Shown here: in pieces, positions 13,107-26,700 of the stretch
How positions within the stretch are numbered: position 1 is the first letter of the stretch
How the letters are laid out: each line of letters begins with the position of its first letter
Assembly: GCA_003344405.1 (NCBI GenBank)
Contig: NOWV01000133.1
Span: forward strand, 1-64,000
Reading direction: 5' to 3'
Origin: Trichoplax sp. H2
Taxonomy: Eukaryota; Placozoa; Uniplacotomia; Trichoplacea
Length of the DNA stretch: 64,000 nt
Program-made: the position numbers and the translations under genes
The notes under the pieces: generated by a model
Told to the model about the DNA's origin: nothing
Databases searched by the model: none
The model's input: the letters and a program-made list of their open reading frames with translations, nothing else

Positions 13107-13467
13107 GACTGAAAACCTATAAAAACGTTATAAGCATTTGTTACAACTTAAATGTAATCATTCGAACGTGATAAGCAAAGCACGCTATTTACCTCCTTTT
13201 GCTTAAAAAAACAATTATAGATTAAAAAAAATCATCAATTTTAATACTTCAGACAAACATCAAAGATTGCATGATATTGATATCAATTTCACTCCATTTT
13301 GTCTATAAAAATCGACATAAGTAACTGATGTTGTCGTATCATGTAGGTAAACGAGCGAAAGTACGATATACAATCAACTATATATTTACAGCACAATTAA
13401 AATAACGGTAATTAAGATTTGATATTAAATCAGAAATTATTATGATTTGGTTTAGAATAGCAAATTA
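13107..13467. other. Short gap between orphan gene and oxidase gene
   Basis: The 361 bp between the oxidase stop codon (upstream on the minus strand) and the orphan gene ATG must hold the oxidase 3' end and the orphan promoter or leader. On the minus strand a T-rich acceptor is followed by only nine bases and a GTAAAT donor near 13190. This could be a tiny leader exon of the orphan gene, but that is speculative. Confidence 0.35.
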
Positions 13468-16400
13468 TTAATGCTGTTGCACGTCCCAGAAATATTGATC
13501 ATGATACTGCGGGCTATATCGCAGATCGCAGGTACGATAAAGTTGATTGTAGTCATATAAAAATTCGCCAAACTTACTAGAATGAAGCACTGGTACTGAA
13601 ACTAATGCAAACGTAGGTACGTAATTAAAGAAAATATTCAGTCAGCAGTTGTGTTACAAAGCAAATGAGGCTGGTAAAATGTAAAATTTTTAAGTTTAAA
13701 GGAATGAGGTAGAGGTGCTATTGATAACGTGGGATGTTAGCAAATCGTGTAAGGACTGCCTACTAAAGTATAATTAGATAACTGTTGGCATTAAATCTGC
13801 GTTTGATAGTCTTTACTTTCGCAATACTGCATAAAAATATAAACGAGATTGTTAGCTTGAAGTATACCCCAAGAATATCTCCTGATATGTAGTTTAGGTT
13901 GTCAGAAAAGAAATATAAATATCTTAAAAGGAAAAATTTTACGTTTATGATTATAGCTATAATTTAAGTGAGCAAAAACTACTAGTAATAAAACTTTCGG
14001 TAATTTCTGTAATATACCATATTGACTAAACTCACCAGTATAGCACAAAACATATTATCATATAATACGTAGGTCAATATTATACTTGTGTAAGAGGAAG
14101 ACAAGTGTTCTAGCAAGACTATTACGAGAGTAACAAATCGTATCTTACCTTGTATTTTCACCGTATTCTCTTGCTTTAACAGCCATCGACTGATGAATAG
14201 ACATTACATCTTCTTTACATAATATCTTCTGTTCAATTCCTTTCGATGGTTTTAGTTGGATATAATCTCGTTTTTTGTCTGGATAATATTCCTTCCTTGA
14301 TACAGGATCAGCCGCTTTAGAATCGACGCTTGATGCTTGATAAATTTGGATTACTGCACGAAGTGCCGACTGTATAGCTCCTTGAATCCAAAAATGGGTA
14401 AACGAAGTATGTTCACCGGCAAAGAAGCAGCGTCTTTCTCCTAAAAATTCAGTATACTATTTCATTAGCTAAAATGGCAGATTCAGTGCTTGCTTAGTTT
14501 CTACTTATTTGATAAATAGTAGACGGTATCCAATTCATAAACTTCGTGCCAATTAGGTGAATTTTTGTAGATATACTCACGACTATAGCTGTTTCTGAAT
14601 AACAGTTCACGTTGCTGAGGATAAAAGTAAGAAACCGCAGCTCCGGTATAAGGTTGGTTCTTCCATACTTGTGATGTTCCAGTTTCAAAAAGATCATAGG
14701 CTTGATCGCCATGCATTTTAGCTACATATTCTAGTGCGCGACGTAATCTACAATTTTCATCCAAAGATCCCCAACGATCTGCTTCTGCTTCCCAGGTGTA
14801 TGCTGCTAAAAGTACCGCTATATACATAATAAAATTCATACTGATTAGTCTCAGACTAGGATGATCGTTTACAACGAAGTTTATTAAGAAAATGATGCAT
14901 ATTCTATGTATGTCATAAACTTCACTTTTTATGGATGTAGATGAAATGGTTTAACTCGGGAACATGCAAATAAGGAATTTCTGCAAGTTTGATTAAAATA
15001 TTAATTTATAGAAGTTACTATTACAAACCTCTTTGGTCATATTTTACACTTCCAGTCGGATAATAAATCGCTCGTAAAGGAAGATCTGTTGTTGAGCCAC
15101 CTCCATTAATGATGCCGGTTTGATTGAATTCAGCTGCAACCTAAATAGTAACATTAAAAATGATAGGTAAAGAGCTAAATCTTCATATTTCCTACGAACA
15201 ACTTTATAAACGCTTAGGACCTAAATTTGCAAATGTATTATAAGAAACTGAGAAAGATTTGTAGAAACTAACCAAAGGATTTGGTTTAACCCAGAACGCT
15301 TTACGAAATTGTAGTAAAATTTTTGTTGCACTGATGTAATGAAACTCTCGGATAGATTGCCTTTTGGCCGGAGAAAATGGAGGATCAGTAAGAACATCTC
15401 GTAAGACGGTGAAGGGCAATGTAATCAAGACAAAATCGAAGGTGAGTTTCTTTTTATAGGAGTTTTGAACGGTATATTCGACGGTAGCTAGACTGTCTGA
15501 TTGCTTAATGCTACGAACCAGTGCGCCAAATATTAAGTTGTCTTTTAAATCTAAATTTAATTAAGATATCACAGAGAGTGTTTCTTTAGTTAAAATTTGC
15601 AACCTAAATAGAATTATTAAATTATGATTGCCATTGTAAAATACACTTATACGCGCACAAAGAAAGGACGATCGAGTGATAACTAAGTCATTTTATCGCA
15701 TGACAGAATTACATACGGTAATGTATTAGTTATATTCATAAGTTCAGATAAACTGAACTTTATTTATAGCCTAAATTGAATCACTTAAGATTGAGACTCA
15801 TTTGCATTAGCTAAATTATATGATTTATAGTTTAGATTTCATAAGTTATTGTAACCTAAAGTTTAACAGCCTAATTTGAAGAACTTAAAATTCAAATTCA
15901 TCGGAATCAGCTAAATCAAAAACTTATTGTCTAGATTACATAAGTTCATATAACCTGAACTTTAACTGTCTAATTTGAATTATTTAAAATTTAGACTTAT
16001 TTATATCAGCTAAATTATATAATTTGTTGTTTAGATTACATGCATTCATATAACACAGTGGTGCAATATACTTTACCAATCGAGTAGTAGTTAGATAAAA
16101 TTTAGGCTCGCTTAAGTTAGCTATCAAATTTATCATATGGCTATGAATGCATAATGTTCAAACTTTTGCTATTACAGCATAATAAGCTCCCCTATCTTTC
16201 TAATTCTTTTACCAATAGATTTTCAATATGTTAAATGAAAAAATACTTACGTTTATAGAATGCAGATGGTAGAGCATCAGTACCGTTCATTACTTGATGT
16301 AAGTGGCTTCTAGGTAATCCACGATAAAGATTGTCGGAATCATTCTTTGGATATGAATAATAGGCATTATCGCTCCAAAATTGCCCAACATAATCCTAAT

Positions 16401-19400
16401 ATCAATAGCATAATAAAGCTTAAAATTTAGAAAATTATTTCTATTAATTTTGAAATGATATAAACGCATTCATATCTCAAAATAGGTCAAACTGTAATGC
16501 ACTGTAGATATTTTGTAGCAACAATGATCACCAATCAATGGTCTAATTAGGTAGATGAAAACTCTCCCTCTGTAAATTTCTCACGTTTATACTTTCTTTT
16601 ATATCGTATCATATATATTAAAAAGTGAACATTGCTTTATTGCTAAGGCACCTTAAAATACTCGATAAAACCAATATCCAAAAAGTTTTCTTGATTAATA
16701 ACCACGGATAGGAAAGTAATATAATTTTTTGACCACATCAAGGATTCCAAAAATGTTCTGGTTGAGTATTGGTCATATTTCTGCATCATATGTTCCCATC
16801 CTATTTGCACATGTCAAAATGTGTTAATTCGATTAATTATGATAGCAGTGAATTAATGTTAGTAATCATCAATGTAAATCGTATATCTAGCATCAAGTGT
16901 GAATCAAACAACATTACCGCATAATTCTAATTCTTTGATTTGCGATTTCATCGCATCTTCAAATCGTTTGACAGGCCATATGCATTCTTTTGATTCGACG
17001 TTAAAATCAGCGCATAGCTTCATGACAACATCGTGCCGGTAATCTAAATATCCATTAAATAACGATGGATTGTTAGAAGGCTTCTGATCCTTGATGATAT
17101 TATGTTAAAAATATAGCATAATATAGTTATATCTGTTAAAGTTGTGTGTTCATCAAAGTAATTTGATTTATTGCCCAATTGACTGTTTTCCAATAGTGGA
17201 TTAGTCAAATGTTGCATGTAGTTCATACTGTATAAAATTGAATAAACGGCTTATACTTAACTAGTAATCACTTAATAAAGTATTAGGATGGGACTTCTTT
17301 AGAAGTTGTATTATATTTAATTAACCTAGAATTTGAATAGCTGTACTTTACGGTTTATTAAGGGCAAGGACAAACTCATGATGGACATACAAAATTTTGA
17401 TACTGTAGACGGAGCCAATTATACGTGCCACAGGATACTTGTTGTCTACATTTTATACGCTTTCATTTCTTATGCTAATTTTTCTAGTTACCTTTGGTTT
17501 TCCAATTAAAAATCTTTTTTGGATAGGGCCTGCTTCTACCATCTTTACTGGTAAAGTAGTATAAAGATTCAGGTCCGGCTGTTGTAAAGCTGTTCCAACT
17601 CAAACCCATTTCTTGCAAATATGCAAAAGTAAGGTAATGAGACGGAGGGAAACGCATTGGTCCTGCTTCGCCGTGTAAATGATCCTGATAGTGCATGGAA
17701 AGGATGTTTTAAAAAAATTTTATTTAAAAATAAATTCTTCCTCTACTTATTCGGTAATTAATCGTACATACTATTAATAATAAATAGACTTGGTAAGATT
17801 TTTATAATAGTCGAAAGAGATTATGAGGTTACAAAACGAAATAACACATGAGAAAAGAAATGAAATGTGCCAAACATATTTCGAATTGAATTTGTTCCAA
17901 GAGATTCATTATATAGCAAAGCTTTCGATAAGAGTTGTTACAATTTTTAATATCTTCTATTTTAAAGTGTTAAAATAATGATAGACTTACCGAGAAAATT
18001 TCACTTCGGAATGTTTTGGCTCTGCCTCCGATTCTTTGTGTGGCTTCTAGAATAGTTATGTCGTAGCCAAGGCGTTTTAATTCATATCCAGCAACCTACG
18101 GAATAATATGACAGTCAATGATCATACTATCACAATTAGCAATATTTGAATACATATGAGTAGTTGTAATTATCTAATGTCAAGATTTAAGGAGATAACA
18201 GAATTTTAATATCAGCTAAGGTATTTCCAAGGCTAATTTGGCTTTTATTTTATTTATGCTCTATAGGTTAGGACTGAACACTTACCAAGCCCGACATACC
18301 AGCTCCAACGATTCCGATTCTGACTTTTCTTGTCACTTTCTTCATATTGCTTTTATTTCTGACAATTCTTAGTAGACATTCTCGAAATCGACTATCTTCG
18401 GTATGGGATTCCTTAACGAAGGTGTTGAATTTCTTGGTAGAGCCTTTACATTGTTCTTTAGTGAACCTATTTATTGAGAAAGATATGGCTATAGTGCAAA
18501 TGTAGTAACTGCTTAAAGATAATTAATTGGAGCTAAGGTATTGTCATATTTTTGCTTCTTTAGATTGCTTTGATACTTCCATGTTGGTATAATAATTATA
18601 AATGGTTTAGATATCGCTAATCATTTTATACTGTTCTTTAGAAGTTTAGAACTTATCGCAGAAATGAGTTGGAGCAAAGCAGTATTTTAATGCATTACTC
18701 ATTGTATGCTACACCCTTACTGGTATTTATCATAGCCTTCCCAATGCTTGCCAGGCGGAGAGTTTTCGACGTTATATAATACTGGTTCAGGTCCAGCAAG
18801 GTAATCTGCATCAACATTGCTGTAATAATTTAAGATAGCACTACAGTTATAATCATTTCCACCATTACAGTACCTGCTAATTTATTTTTTAATAGTGACG
18901 AAATTATTAAGTCCAATTTGCTTTGTATAAAATCTTTCAAAATTGTCAAATTATGAATATATTCAGTATCAACAATAAACTACAAATCGATATTACCAAG
19001 ATTGAAATTTGATATTATTACATTAGAAAACATGTGACGAGTTCAAAATGCCAAAGATAATTTTCAAAGATAGAAAGAGCTTTACTTACTCGAAATCGCA
19101 TTGTTTTTGTTCTGAATTATTTTCCGCAGTAGCATAAACTGCAATCTGTAAGTAGAATATCTATCTTAGCCATTGACTCCATTATCCAATGTAAAGACTC
19201 CTTTCAATAGTAAGTAGAATTTGGCATAGACCATGTTTATTCAAAATGAATAATCATTTGAGCTTGACTATTCGTTCTTTAAGGGTAGTTAATTCATCTT
19301 GTATGCCCCCCTCTACTTTACTAAAAGAAAATCAAAACTAGAAGACTAACTCTATTATGATTACCGATATTCAAAGTAAAAGTAATACTGCAAAGATCTT

Positions 19401-21501
19401 GTTAATACACTAGCATAGGCCGAGCATGATGAAAATATATAAATTGACGTGCTGTTATGGTTGTACCTATGTCCTGATCAACTCATTTCTCAAAAGAGCA
19501 AATGCTTACTACGTGCTTTTAGCTATTGCTTTAGCTAGCTTTTGCACAGCATTTGCGATAATTGTTGAAATAGCTACTGTAAAGTATAATGTATGGCACG
19601 TGCTTTGACATTTTAAGACGGCAGTCATTTTTTTAAAAAACCCAACTAGACACTTTTAAGGCCTCAGCTATCAATACCATGTTGCAAAATACAAGTAATG
19701 ATCACATTTTTAGTCGATACCGTACGATTATTGGCATAAAAGTCCTTGAACTGAAGCAATTGATCGTCTTAAATTAGTCCTTTTTAAATGTTCAATTCTT
19801 GTATCATTATAGATAAGTTCAAATATTGAGAGCCGTATATAAATGGTGAAATTAAGGTATCGGCCGTTTATATTACACTAGCTGTTACAGTATCTAGTTC
19901 CAATATTCAACAATCATATTATGGCCAATCTTAAGGAATGTCCGGTCAATCCTAGATATTCCAAGGCAGTAATCATGTGTCTGTTCTAGACATTGCTATT
20001 TGCGTTGTCTTACAACGAACAGCGCAAGAGGATTAATTTCGTAGAAAGAAAAAACATGTTTATTGTGAGATTAAAATTGAAATCTCGCGCGTAGATATAA
20101 ATGTTGCCGTCAGTCCAAAGATTGACCTGCTATTCCTATGGAATTACTTGTACATTCCTTGGGATTGTTTAATTGTAAGAATTGACAAAAATAATTCAAA
20201 TGTTCGCTGATCAAGATCAATATTTAAGGTTTAAATTACTGTAATATTTAATTAAATTAATCGCCTATTCTGTCGAAATACAAATGTTTTACACTATTGA
20301 GGTAAAGTACATTCGCTTTATAGTAGGCTAATTTTTAATGTCACTAGGACGAAAGGTCCACAATATCCTCTATTCATTTATTGACTTTTAATGGACAACA
20401 CTAAACTTTAGAATAATTTACCTATCAATTCATCGGTTAATACTCAAATTTATAGTATTTTAGAAATAGCAATAAACGCTCGATTTGCAGAAAGTAGGAT
20501 AGACAGAAAACCCTTAGAGAAGCCTAAAATCTTAGCAGAATAAACAGCTATTTCGGTACTACCTCGTAGTGCCATAATTAGCTCTTTAATTAAGTTTCAA
20601 GGGATTTCATGTAAATTTGACTAAAATTGCGCCCAAATAGATCCTTAAAACCTTGTGCAATTAAGATTGAATGTTTTTTATTTAATTTTTACTGCAGTAT
20701 TGAGTTACTTTATCCTTTATCAAATTTCTAATATTAACCCATCAGTGATCAATGTACGATCGATTCAAACAGTAAACAAGTCACGTACTAAAATGGTTTA
20801 ACCTTAACAGGAAGTTAAAATCATTTTATTACATGCTTTCTAGTATAAATAACGTACGATGTGACCCAATTATTTCGAAAGTTATTAGTGATTCTATTGT
20901 GCTATTTCCTCGGATTTTTATTAAGGAATAGGTTACCAAATAACACTGACTTAGAGCAAAACATCGGATCGATTCATTTTGTAGCGCCTTAGTTGACGAT
21001 CATTTAAGATGAGGAATATGCCATGAAAGATTAATTTGATATCGTATAATCATTAAAAATTAAAATCGGGGTGCGAAGAAATAAACAAGAAAGAGTTAAG
21101 CCCTATATATTCAATTGAGAACTACCGCACAGAGTTGACAGGAAATTATCCAATTAATTTATAAGCCGTATTGCGCTAATATCATATCATAACCAAGTGG
21201 ATTTTGAATTTATATTATTATTAATTAATACCCACTTAAATCTTGGCTAATAAAGATAGACGTGCTTTTACTGATACACAGTAGCTCAGGCACTAACTTT
21301 AATGATTTGCAGTTTATGTGTAATGTAGCCAATTTTGAAGGTCTGAATTATATTGGTTTGATCTTTCTATTGTACTGTATATCCAAAACTACAGTAATCA
21401 AGCATATTTCGATGTATTTGTAAAACTTTATTTTATTGTATAACGATATGTAGCTTACTTACCACAACAACCAGCAAGAATAGGATAGTCTTAGTTGACA
21501 T
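13468..21501 (-). CDS. Secreted L-amino-acid oxidase (flavin amine oxidase), 14 exons
   Basis: Exons (minus): 21501-21463, 19145-19090, 18819-18721, 18466-18286, 18095-17991, 17684-17492, 17043-16918, 16800-16652, 16395-16251, 15550-15273, 15140-15029, 14817-14581, 14440-14149, 13576-13468. They total 2121 nt, 706 aa. Residues 1-20 are a signal peptide split by intron 1. Segment 21-110 precedes the FAD fold. The dinucleotide motif GAGMSG is at 119-124, GGR at 148-150, GEAGPMR at 165-171, a GGGSTTDLPLRAIYYP-type active-site stretch lies in exon 11, and the C-terminal FAD signature FAGEHTS is at 580-586. The family oxidatively deaminates L-amino acids to keto acids, ammonia and hydrogen peroxide; secreted relatives (snake venom LAAO, aplysianin/escapin, IL4I1) are antimicrobial or immune effectors. 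The tail after FAGEHTS is about 120 residues, longer than usual. One donor (GTGCCT after exon 8) is atypical, but phases and homology agree. Substrate cannot be read from sequence. Confidence 0.94.
15737..16060. repeat. About 100 bp tandem repeat in an oxidase intron
   Basis: Three diverged units of 99-103 bp and the start of a fourth begin at 15737, 15840, 15939 and 16039, each opening with CATAAGTTC-like sequence followed by AACCTGAACTTTAAC and TCAGCTAAATTATAT. They lie inside the intron between exons 9 and 10 of the oxidase gene and do not touch the splice sites. Confidence 0.8.
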
Positions 21502-23672
21502 CTTTATTTGCTACCAGTTATAGGATGGTTTAGCACTACTTTAATCACGCTTGACCAAAAGTTACGGCGTCGTTTGAAATATTTAAATATCTCCAATCTG
21601 CAATAATATTCAATTATTTCAAATGAGAGTTGAAAAATTTAAAGTTCAAAGCAGATTTTTGTTTTAATCATAATATTGATCAATTTATTATATATGATCA
21701 TTATAGGCGGTGGAAAATATCTGAAAAAGAGTTCTATACGCATAAAAATACAGTTTGACAGATGGCAACATTAATTTTTATAAGAACAAATTCTCCGCAC
21801 TCATCAGCACTTACTTATAATTCGAACTATATTTTAGTTATAAGATAATGTTTGCATATAGAAAGAAAGTGATGCTATTAAGGAGGGTTGATGCTCATTA
21901 TTAGAGAATTCAATTACTGGAGTGTGTCGACACTTACCGAAGCCAATTAATGTAATTTCGTTAAGGTGAAGCCAATCTAAGACTATCTTAATAAGAAAAT
22001 TTGCAAAGGTTACTCAGTAAACTAATTTATTTTTTTTTATCAGTTTATAAATAGCTAGAGAAACTGTAAAGAAATTAGGAAGATTCTATCGCTTCCAGAC
22101 TTCTCTAGCGAGGTTTGTTCTGCTATGAGGACAATCACTAGCAGAGCTTTAAATATATGCTCGGACTGCTTGTTTATTCTATTTCAAGATTTCGCAGCGC
22201 AGTTTCCGAGACTCATTACCATAATTATTTTCGGTATATTGTATAATATTGGATCCCTTAAATGCATGAAGATTCGCATCAACAAATTTTCGGTTTAAAA
22301 AAATTAACGAACGATGGCTGTATACGCTTAAGCTTTCGCTATAGGTCTACAGCTTTAAACGTGACTGCAAATCATGTGGACGTCATGCTGAAACCTTTCT
22401 GATGCAATCAGACAGTCTTCTATATTTATTTATCTAGTCTATATATATATATATATATATACAGTACAATTATCTGATCAGTTGTAGGTTAGAAAGATCT
22501 AGATACGTGTATACGTGTTCTATTAGTGTTTGGTGGACATTGTTGTTACCGTACACTATAAAGTAATAACGAATTAGGCTTGTTCATTTAAAACTAATTC
22601 TTAATAGTTATTACTATAAGTAATATCGACTACACCATCAAAATTAAGTCTATGAATCATACTTGTATAAGATCATGACTAAAAAATTGAGGAGTTATTA
22701 TGCTACCGTAGTTTAGGGTAAACCAGAGAATAAATCATGAAATCATATATTAGCCACATGAGGTCGGTCTATGCTATGGAATGTTGGTAAATTTTATCTA
22801 TTCTTTCATAAGGTGTCACGTAATAATATTTCAAAAATCTCGATATTGAACTTTGCTCCAACTGTTTTAGGAAAGATAACTTCCTATCATTTGATTAAGG
22901 ATTTAATAATTGGTCTTGATTGCGCAAAAACTGGTAAGAGTAGCGCGTTTATTTTAATACGGATAGGAATAGAGTTGCTGTAGATAATGTTCACAGCATG
23001 AAAAATAAAGATAGGGAAAAACATCAGTTATACCTTATTAAAAAAGAAAACTCGTATTAGGCCGTAGAATCACTATATTGGCAGAAATCATGCATACGGG
23101 ATAGTTTCAGTAATTAGCGCATTGTATCGAATAGATGGCATCTTCATACGTTTCTTGTACATTGGAATGAACATAAATTAAAAATCTTGCGAAAAATTCC
23201 CATATGTCTACTCGTATAAATAATAAAATTGTGCATTTTTAAATAAAAACGTAATTTATTAAATTTGTTGTAATAAAATCAAGGTTACAACAACACGATT
23301 TAATTCAAAGAGTAATTTTGGTTATGTTAAATTATTGATAGTCCAAGCTAGATGACGACAGTAATAAGCCTACGATGACCACATGCCTCATGGTTGCATG
23401 AGTAAGTTATAAATTTTTGTTTCATTTAAGAATACGTCCGCATACCATAAAGCATAGACAGGAAAATTCTACATTTTCAAAACAACAGAGGGAGATATTT
23501 TATAAATGTTTCCCGCCTATATTATTATCAATTTTCTGGCTTGATCGTTGCTAGGAATCAAAGTTCATAGATTCATTTTATTATCATTTGTCGTACTAAG
23601 CCACACAGCGACAGAATACCGCATCAGCAAAATAAGATCGATAAAATTTTTACAGCAAGCTTTAAAATTCAC
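21502..23672. other. Intergenic region upstream of the oxidase gene
   Basis: About 2.2 kb between the oxidase start and the RRP8 3' end; both genes are on the minus strand, so it should contain the oxidase promoter. Apart from an (AT)10 run at 22441, I see no organised repeat, RNA gene or exon. Open frames are short. Confidence 0.4.
22441..22460. repeat. (AT)10 microsatellite
   Basis: Uninterrupted run of ten AT dinucleotides, followed by ACAGTAC. Intergenic, about 0.9 kb upstream of the oxidase start codon. Confidence 0.9.
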
Positions 23673-23678
23673 TTTATT
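23673..23678 (-). terminator. Candidate polyadenylation signal of RRP8
   Basis: AATAAA on the minus strand, 82 nt beyond the stop codon of the tentative last RRP8 exon. Its position supports that exon choice. Confidence 0.5.
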
Positions 23679-23759
23679 ATTTTCAAAGTAAAGTTGATGT
23701 AGTATTCCGAGCATAAGGCGATAGATTATAAAGCAGAATTACTAATTTAATTATGGTGA

Positions 23760-26700
23760 TTATTTTACATCTTGAAAGTCAATAAAAGCATAAATTTCGT
23801 AGAGGCAATTGATGGTATTGACAGCAAATAAAATTACCTGCATATACATGTACTGTATGTACATTTTCGTGCTTCTATTTAATTTTTACCGCCAGTCTGA
23901 ACTGATATTATTCCTGCTTCAGAAGTTCTTGAAAAATTTTTTGTACTAACATTGAAATATATACAAGAATAAAACCTTCAAGTAATATAATCACCAGCCT
24001 CCATTATAATTAGATTACGGCTATCACTTTCCAATTAACATGATATTATCGAAGGAATAAACGATGTGTTTACAGTTTGGCAATCTGGCATCTACTTGAA
24101 GATGTATCTTTGCTATCGTTTCTTATATACACATGGTTTCAATAAGGATAAATTAGCTACTTCAGTATTACTTTTCTTTAGTTGTTTTGATACTTCAACG
24201 AACTGGAAGCGGATAAACATTTTCGATAATACAAGCTAGAATAGATATACAACAAAATATGATAAATTTTTATAAATTGATACACTTCTTTGAATACCAT
24301 AGATTAAACAATACTGATTCGTATAACCTGTTCTACCCTAATAAAGATAGAATATATCGAACAGAATATACCTTCTCCTTTAATTTAAATCCAAACATCG
24401 ATAAAGAACGAACGAATCTAGCTTCATGCTCAATCCTACTTAGAACTTCCGCAATTAGGAGGATTCCTCTATACGAAAGTGTAATTTTCGGTAAGGCATA
24501 TAACAGTTAATTATGCTGACAGAAATGGTGTTTGATTAATTATCCATCTACCCTGGTTTAAGTATGCGCTTTGCTTCTTTAACATAATCTAGTAAATTGG
24601 TGCCCATAAGAGCCAAACAAAAGACGACCATATCCACATGAGCATCCTCTAGCGGCGTCTTAAAAGTTGGCAAAAATTTAAAATTAGCATTTCTTATAGC
24701 ATCTAAAGACGGTATCACCATACTGTTATATTAGCTGCTGATTACACTGCTTTATCGTCTACTAGTAACTCTAAAGCCAATGAAAGGTAAATATCAACCA
24801 GATAGCACAGTTTTAGAAGTTATACTGTGCATATCGTATTACTGTAGATCGAAGTACTAATTTACTATACTGTGTGCATCATTTTAACTGTAGTCTACAT
24901 ACGTTTGCCATATCGCAAGCAATGATGTGGTCGGCGCGAGAAGCTAAGTCAATAGAATAGACTTTATTTGGAACTGACTGAGCCAAGCGACCTTCGCCAC
25001 AACCTAAATCGGCAATAATTAAGTCTTTGGATCTAATAGAAGAGGTGGAGTTCAAAAGTATCAGGTTAAATTAAATACTTCCTTATGTATGAGCAGCAAA
25101 TACTATATAAGATTATGTATAACCAGCCACCCAAAAAAGCTCTCGGCCGGCGAATATATTCAGAGATTCTAAGTAAAGTAATATTAAAGCATATACAGTA
25201 CGAGTATAATCTCCTAGGGATGTTAATTGTACGTGAGCATTTTAATACCATACAATAATTAAATCGGGCGTATAAAATATGCCGCGCTACCCAATATGCA
25301 TCGTATCAACTTTCCATTTTAAATATCTTACTTTTAATTCCTAATATCGAAGTACGTATACGAGTATACAGTATTTTTGTTAATTTTAAGAATTTTCTTT
25401 TGAAAGTTACACACGTGCAAATAGATTACACAAGTTGGTCATGGTTGCTTCTACTTCAACCACTGAATTTTAACGAAAGAATTTATTATTGTAGAAATGA
25501 TTCAGTGCACGTAAGACTTGCACGCACTTTGGTATTAAGTACATGCATGATGCTACCACAATCGTTCACTGGATCTTTCTTCAAACAAAGTAATTTGAGC
25601 AGAACTACCACCATGCATGAAAACAGTTACTTGGATTTTATAGAAAAATTAGGCTACTAATGCACTTCCTCAAGCATTAAGTATTCGATTTATCTAGATT
25701 GTCTCTACAAATACCCGTCTCTTATAAAGGATTTATTTATTCATTCACTTTTTTTCAGGCCTATTTATTTTAGAGCAACTTTATGACGATATAAGATAAA
25801 TCGAACATGGCTCAATATTATACCAATACAAATGGTGTATTGTAGATATGCAGTAAAGTACATACTATAGAGTAAACGGCATGCATTCACTTCAAGCTTT
25901 TTAACCTAATAAACATTTCATATTGTAATGTTGTATCATTGATTCGAAAGCACTATATCGAGAGCAAAGGATTAGCTTATAAGTGTACTTGGGCTGGTCT
26001 TTTGACTTGGTGTGCAGAGGTCTGGCCCAAAGTGCATCTTCTTTTCTAACTGTCGGTAATTTCAAGCTAGTACAAGTAGTGAAAGTTATGTAGCTACTGA
26101 TTTTGCATGCACTATACTAATGCAGTAACAAATGCACCTGCTCCTAAGCAAATTACCCATGATGTTCCAGCTAGGGTACGTTTATTCAGTTCATGGCATT
26201 ACCTACGATGCTAATCTATTGCAATGTCAATCCTGAGCATGCTAGGCTACAGTATAGTGGTGTGCTTATCTCATGTCAAGGACTGGTACTAAAGGATCAA
26301 TATCTTTTAGTAGGGGAAATTACAAAGTGTTGCAAATGTTTGGACTGGACTTTTGACTTGGTCTACAGAGGTCTGGCCCCAAAGTGCATCTTCTTTTCTA
26401 ACTGTCGGTAATTTCAAGCTAGTACAAGTAGTGAAAGTTAAGTAGCTACTGATTTTGCATGCACTATACTAATGCAGTAATAAAATGCACCTGCTCCTAA
26501 GCAAATTACCCATGATGTTCCAGCTAGGGTACGTTTATTTTTAGTTCATGGCATTGCCTACGATGCTAATCTATTGCAATGTCAATCCTGAGCATGCTAG
26601 GATACAGTAAAGCGGTGTGCTCATCTTATGTCAAGGACTGGTACTAAAGGATCAATATCTTTTAGTAGGGGAAATTACAAAAAGCAAATGTTTGGACAGA

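Noticed and set aside
14818-14839. Longer start (MNFIMYIAVLL) for oxidase exon 12
   Set aside because: The acceptor ending TATATAG at 14818 gives the right phase and the conserved join to AVLLAAYTW; the longer reading inserts hydrophobic residues not seen in the family.
24259-24510. 83-codon + strand open frame
   Set aside because: It is antisense to RRP8 exon 4 (24372-24468 on the minus strand), which matches the methyltransferase family.
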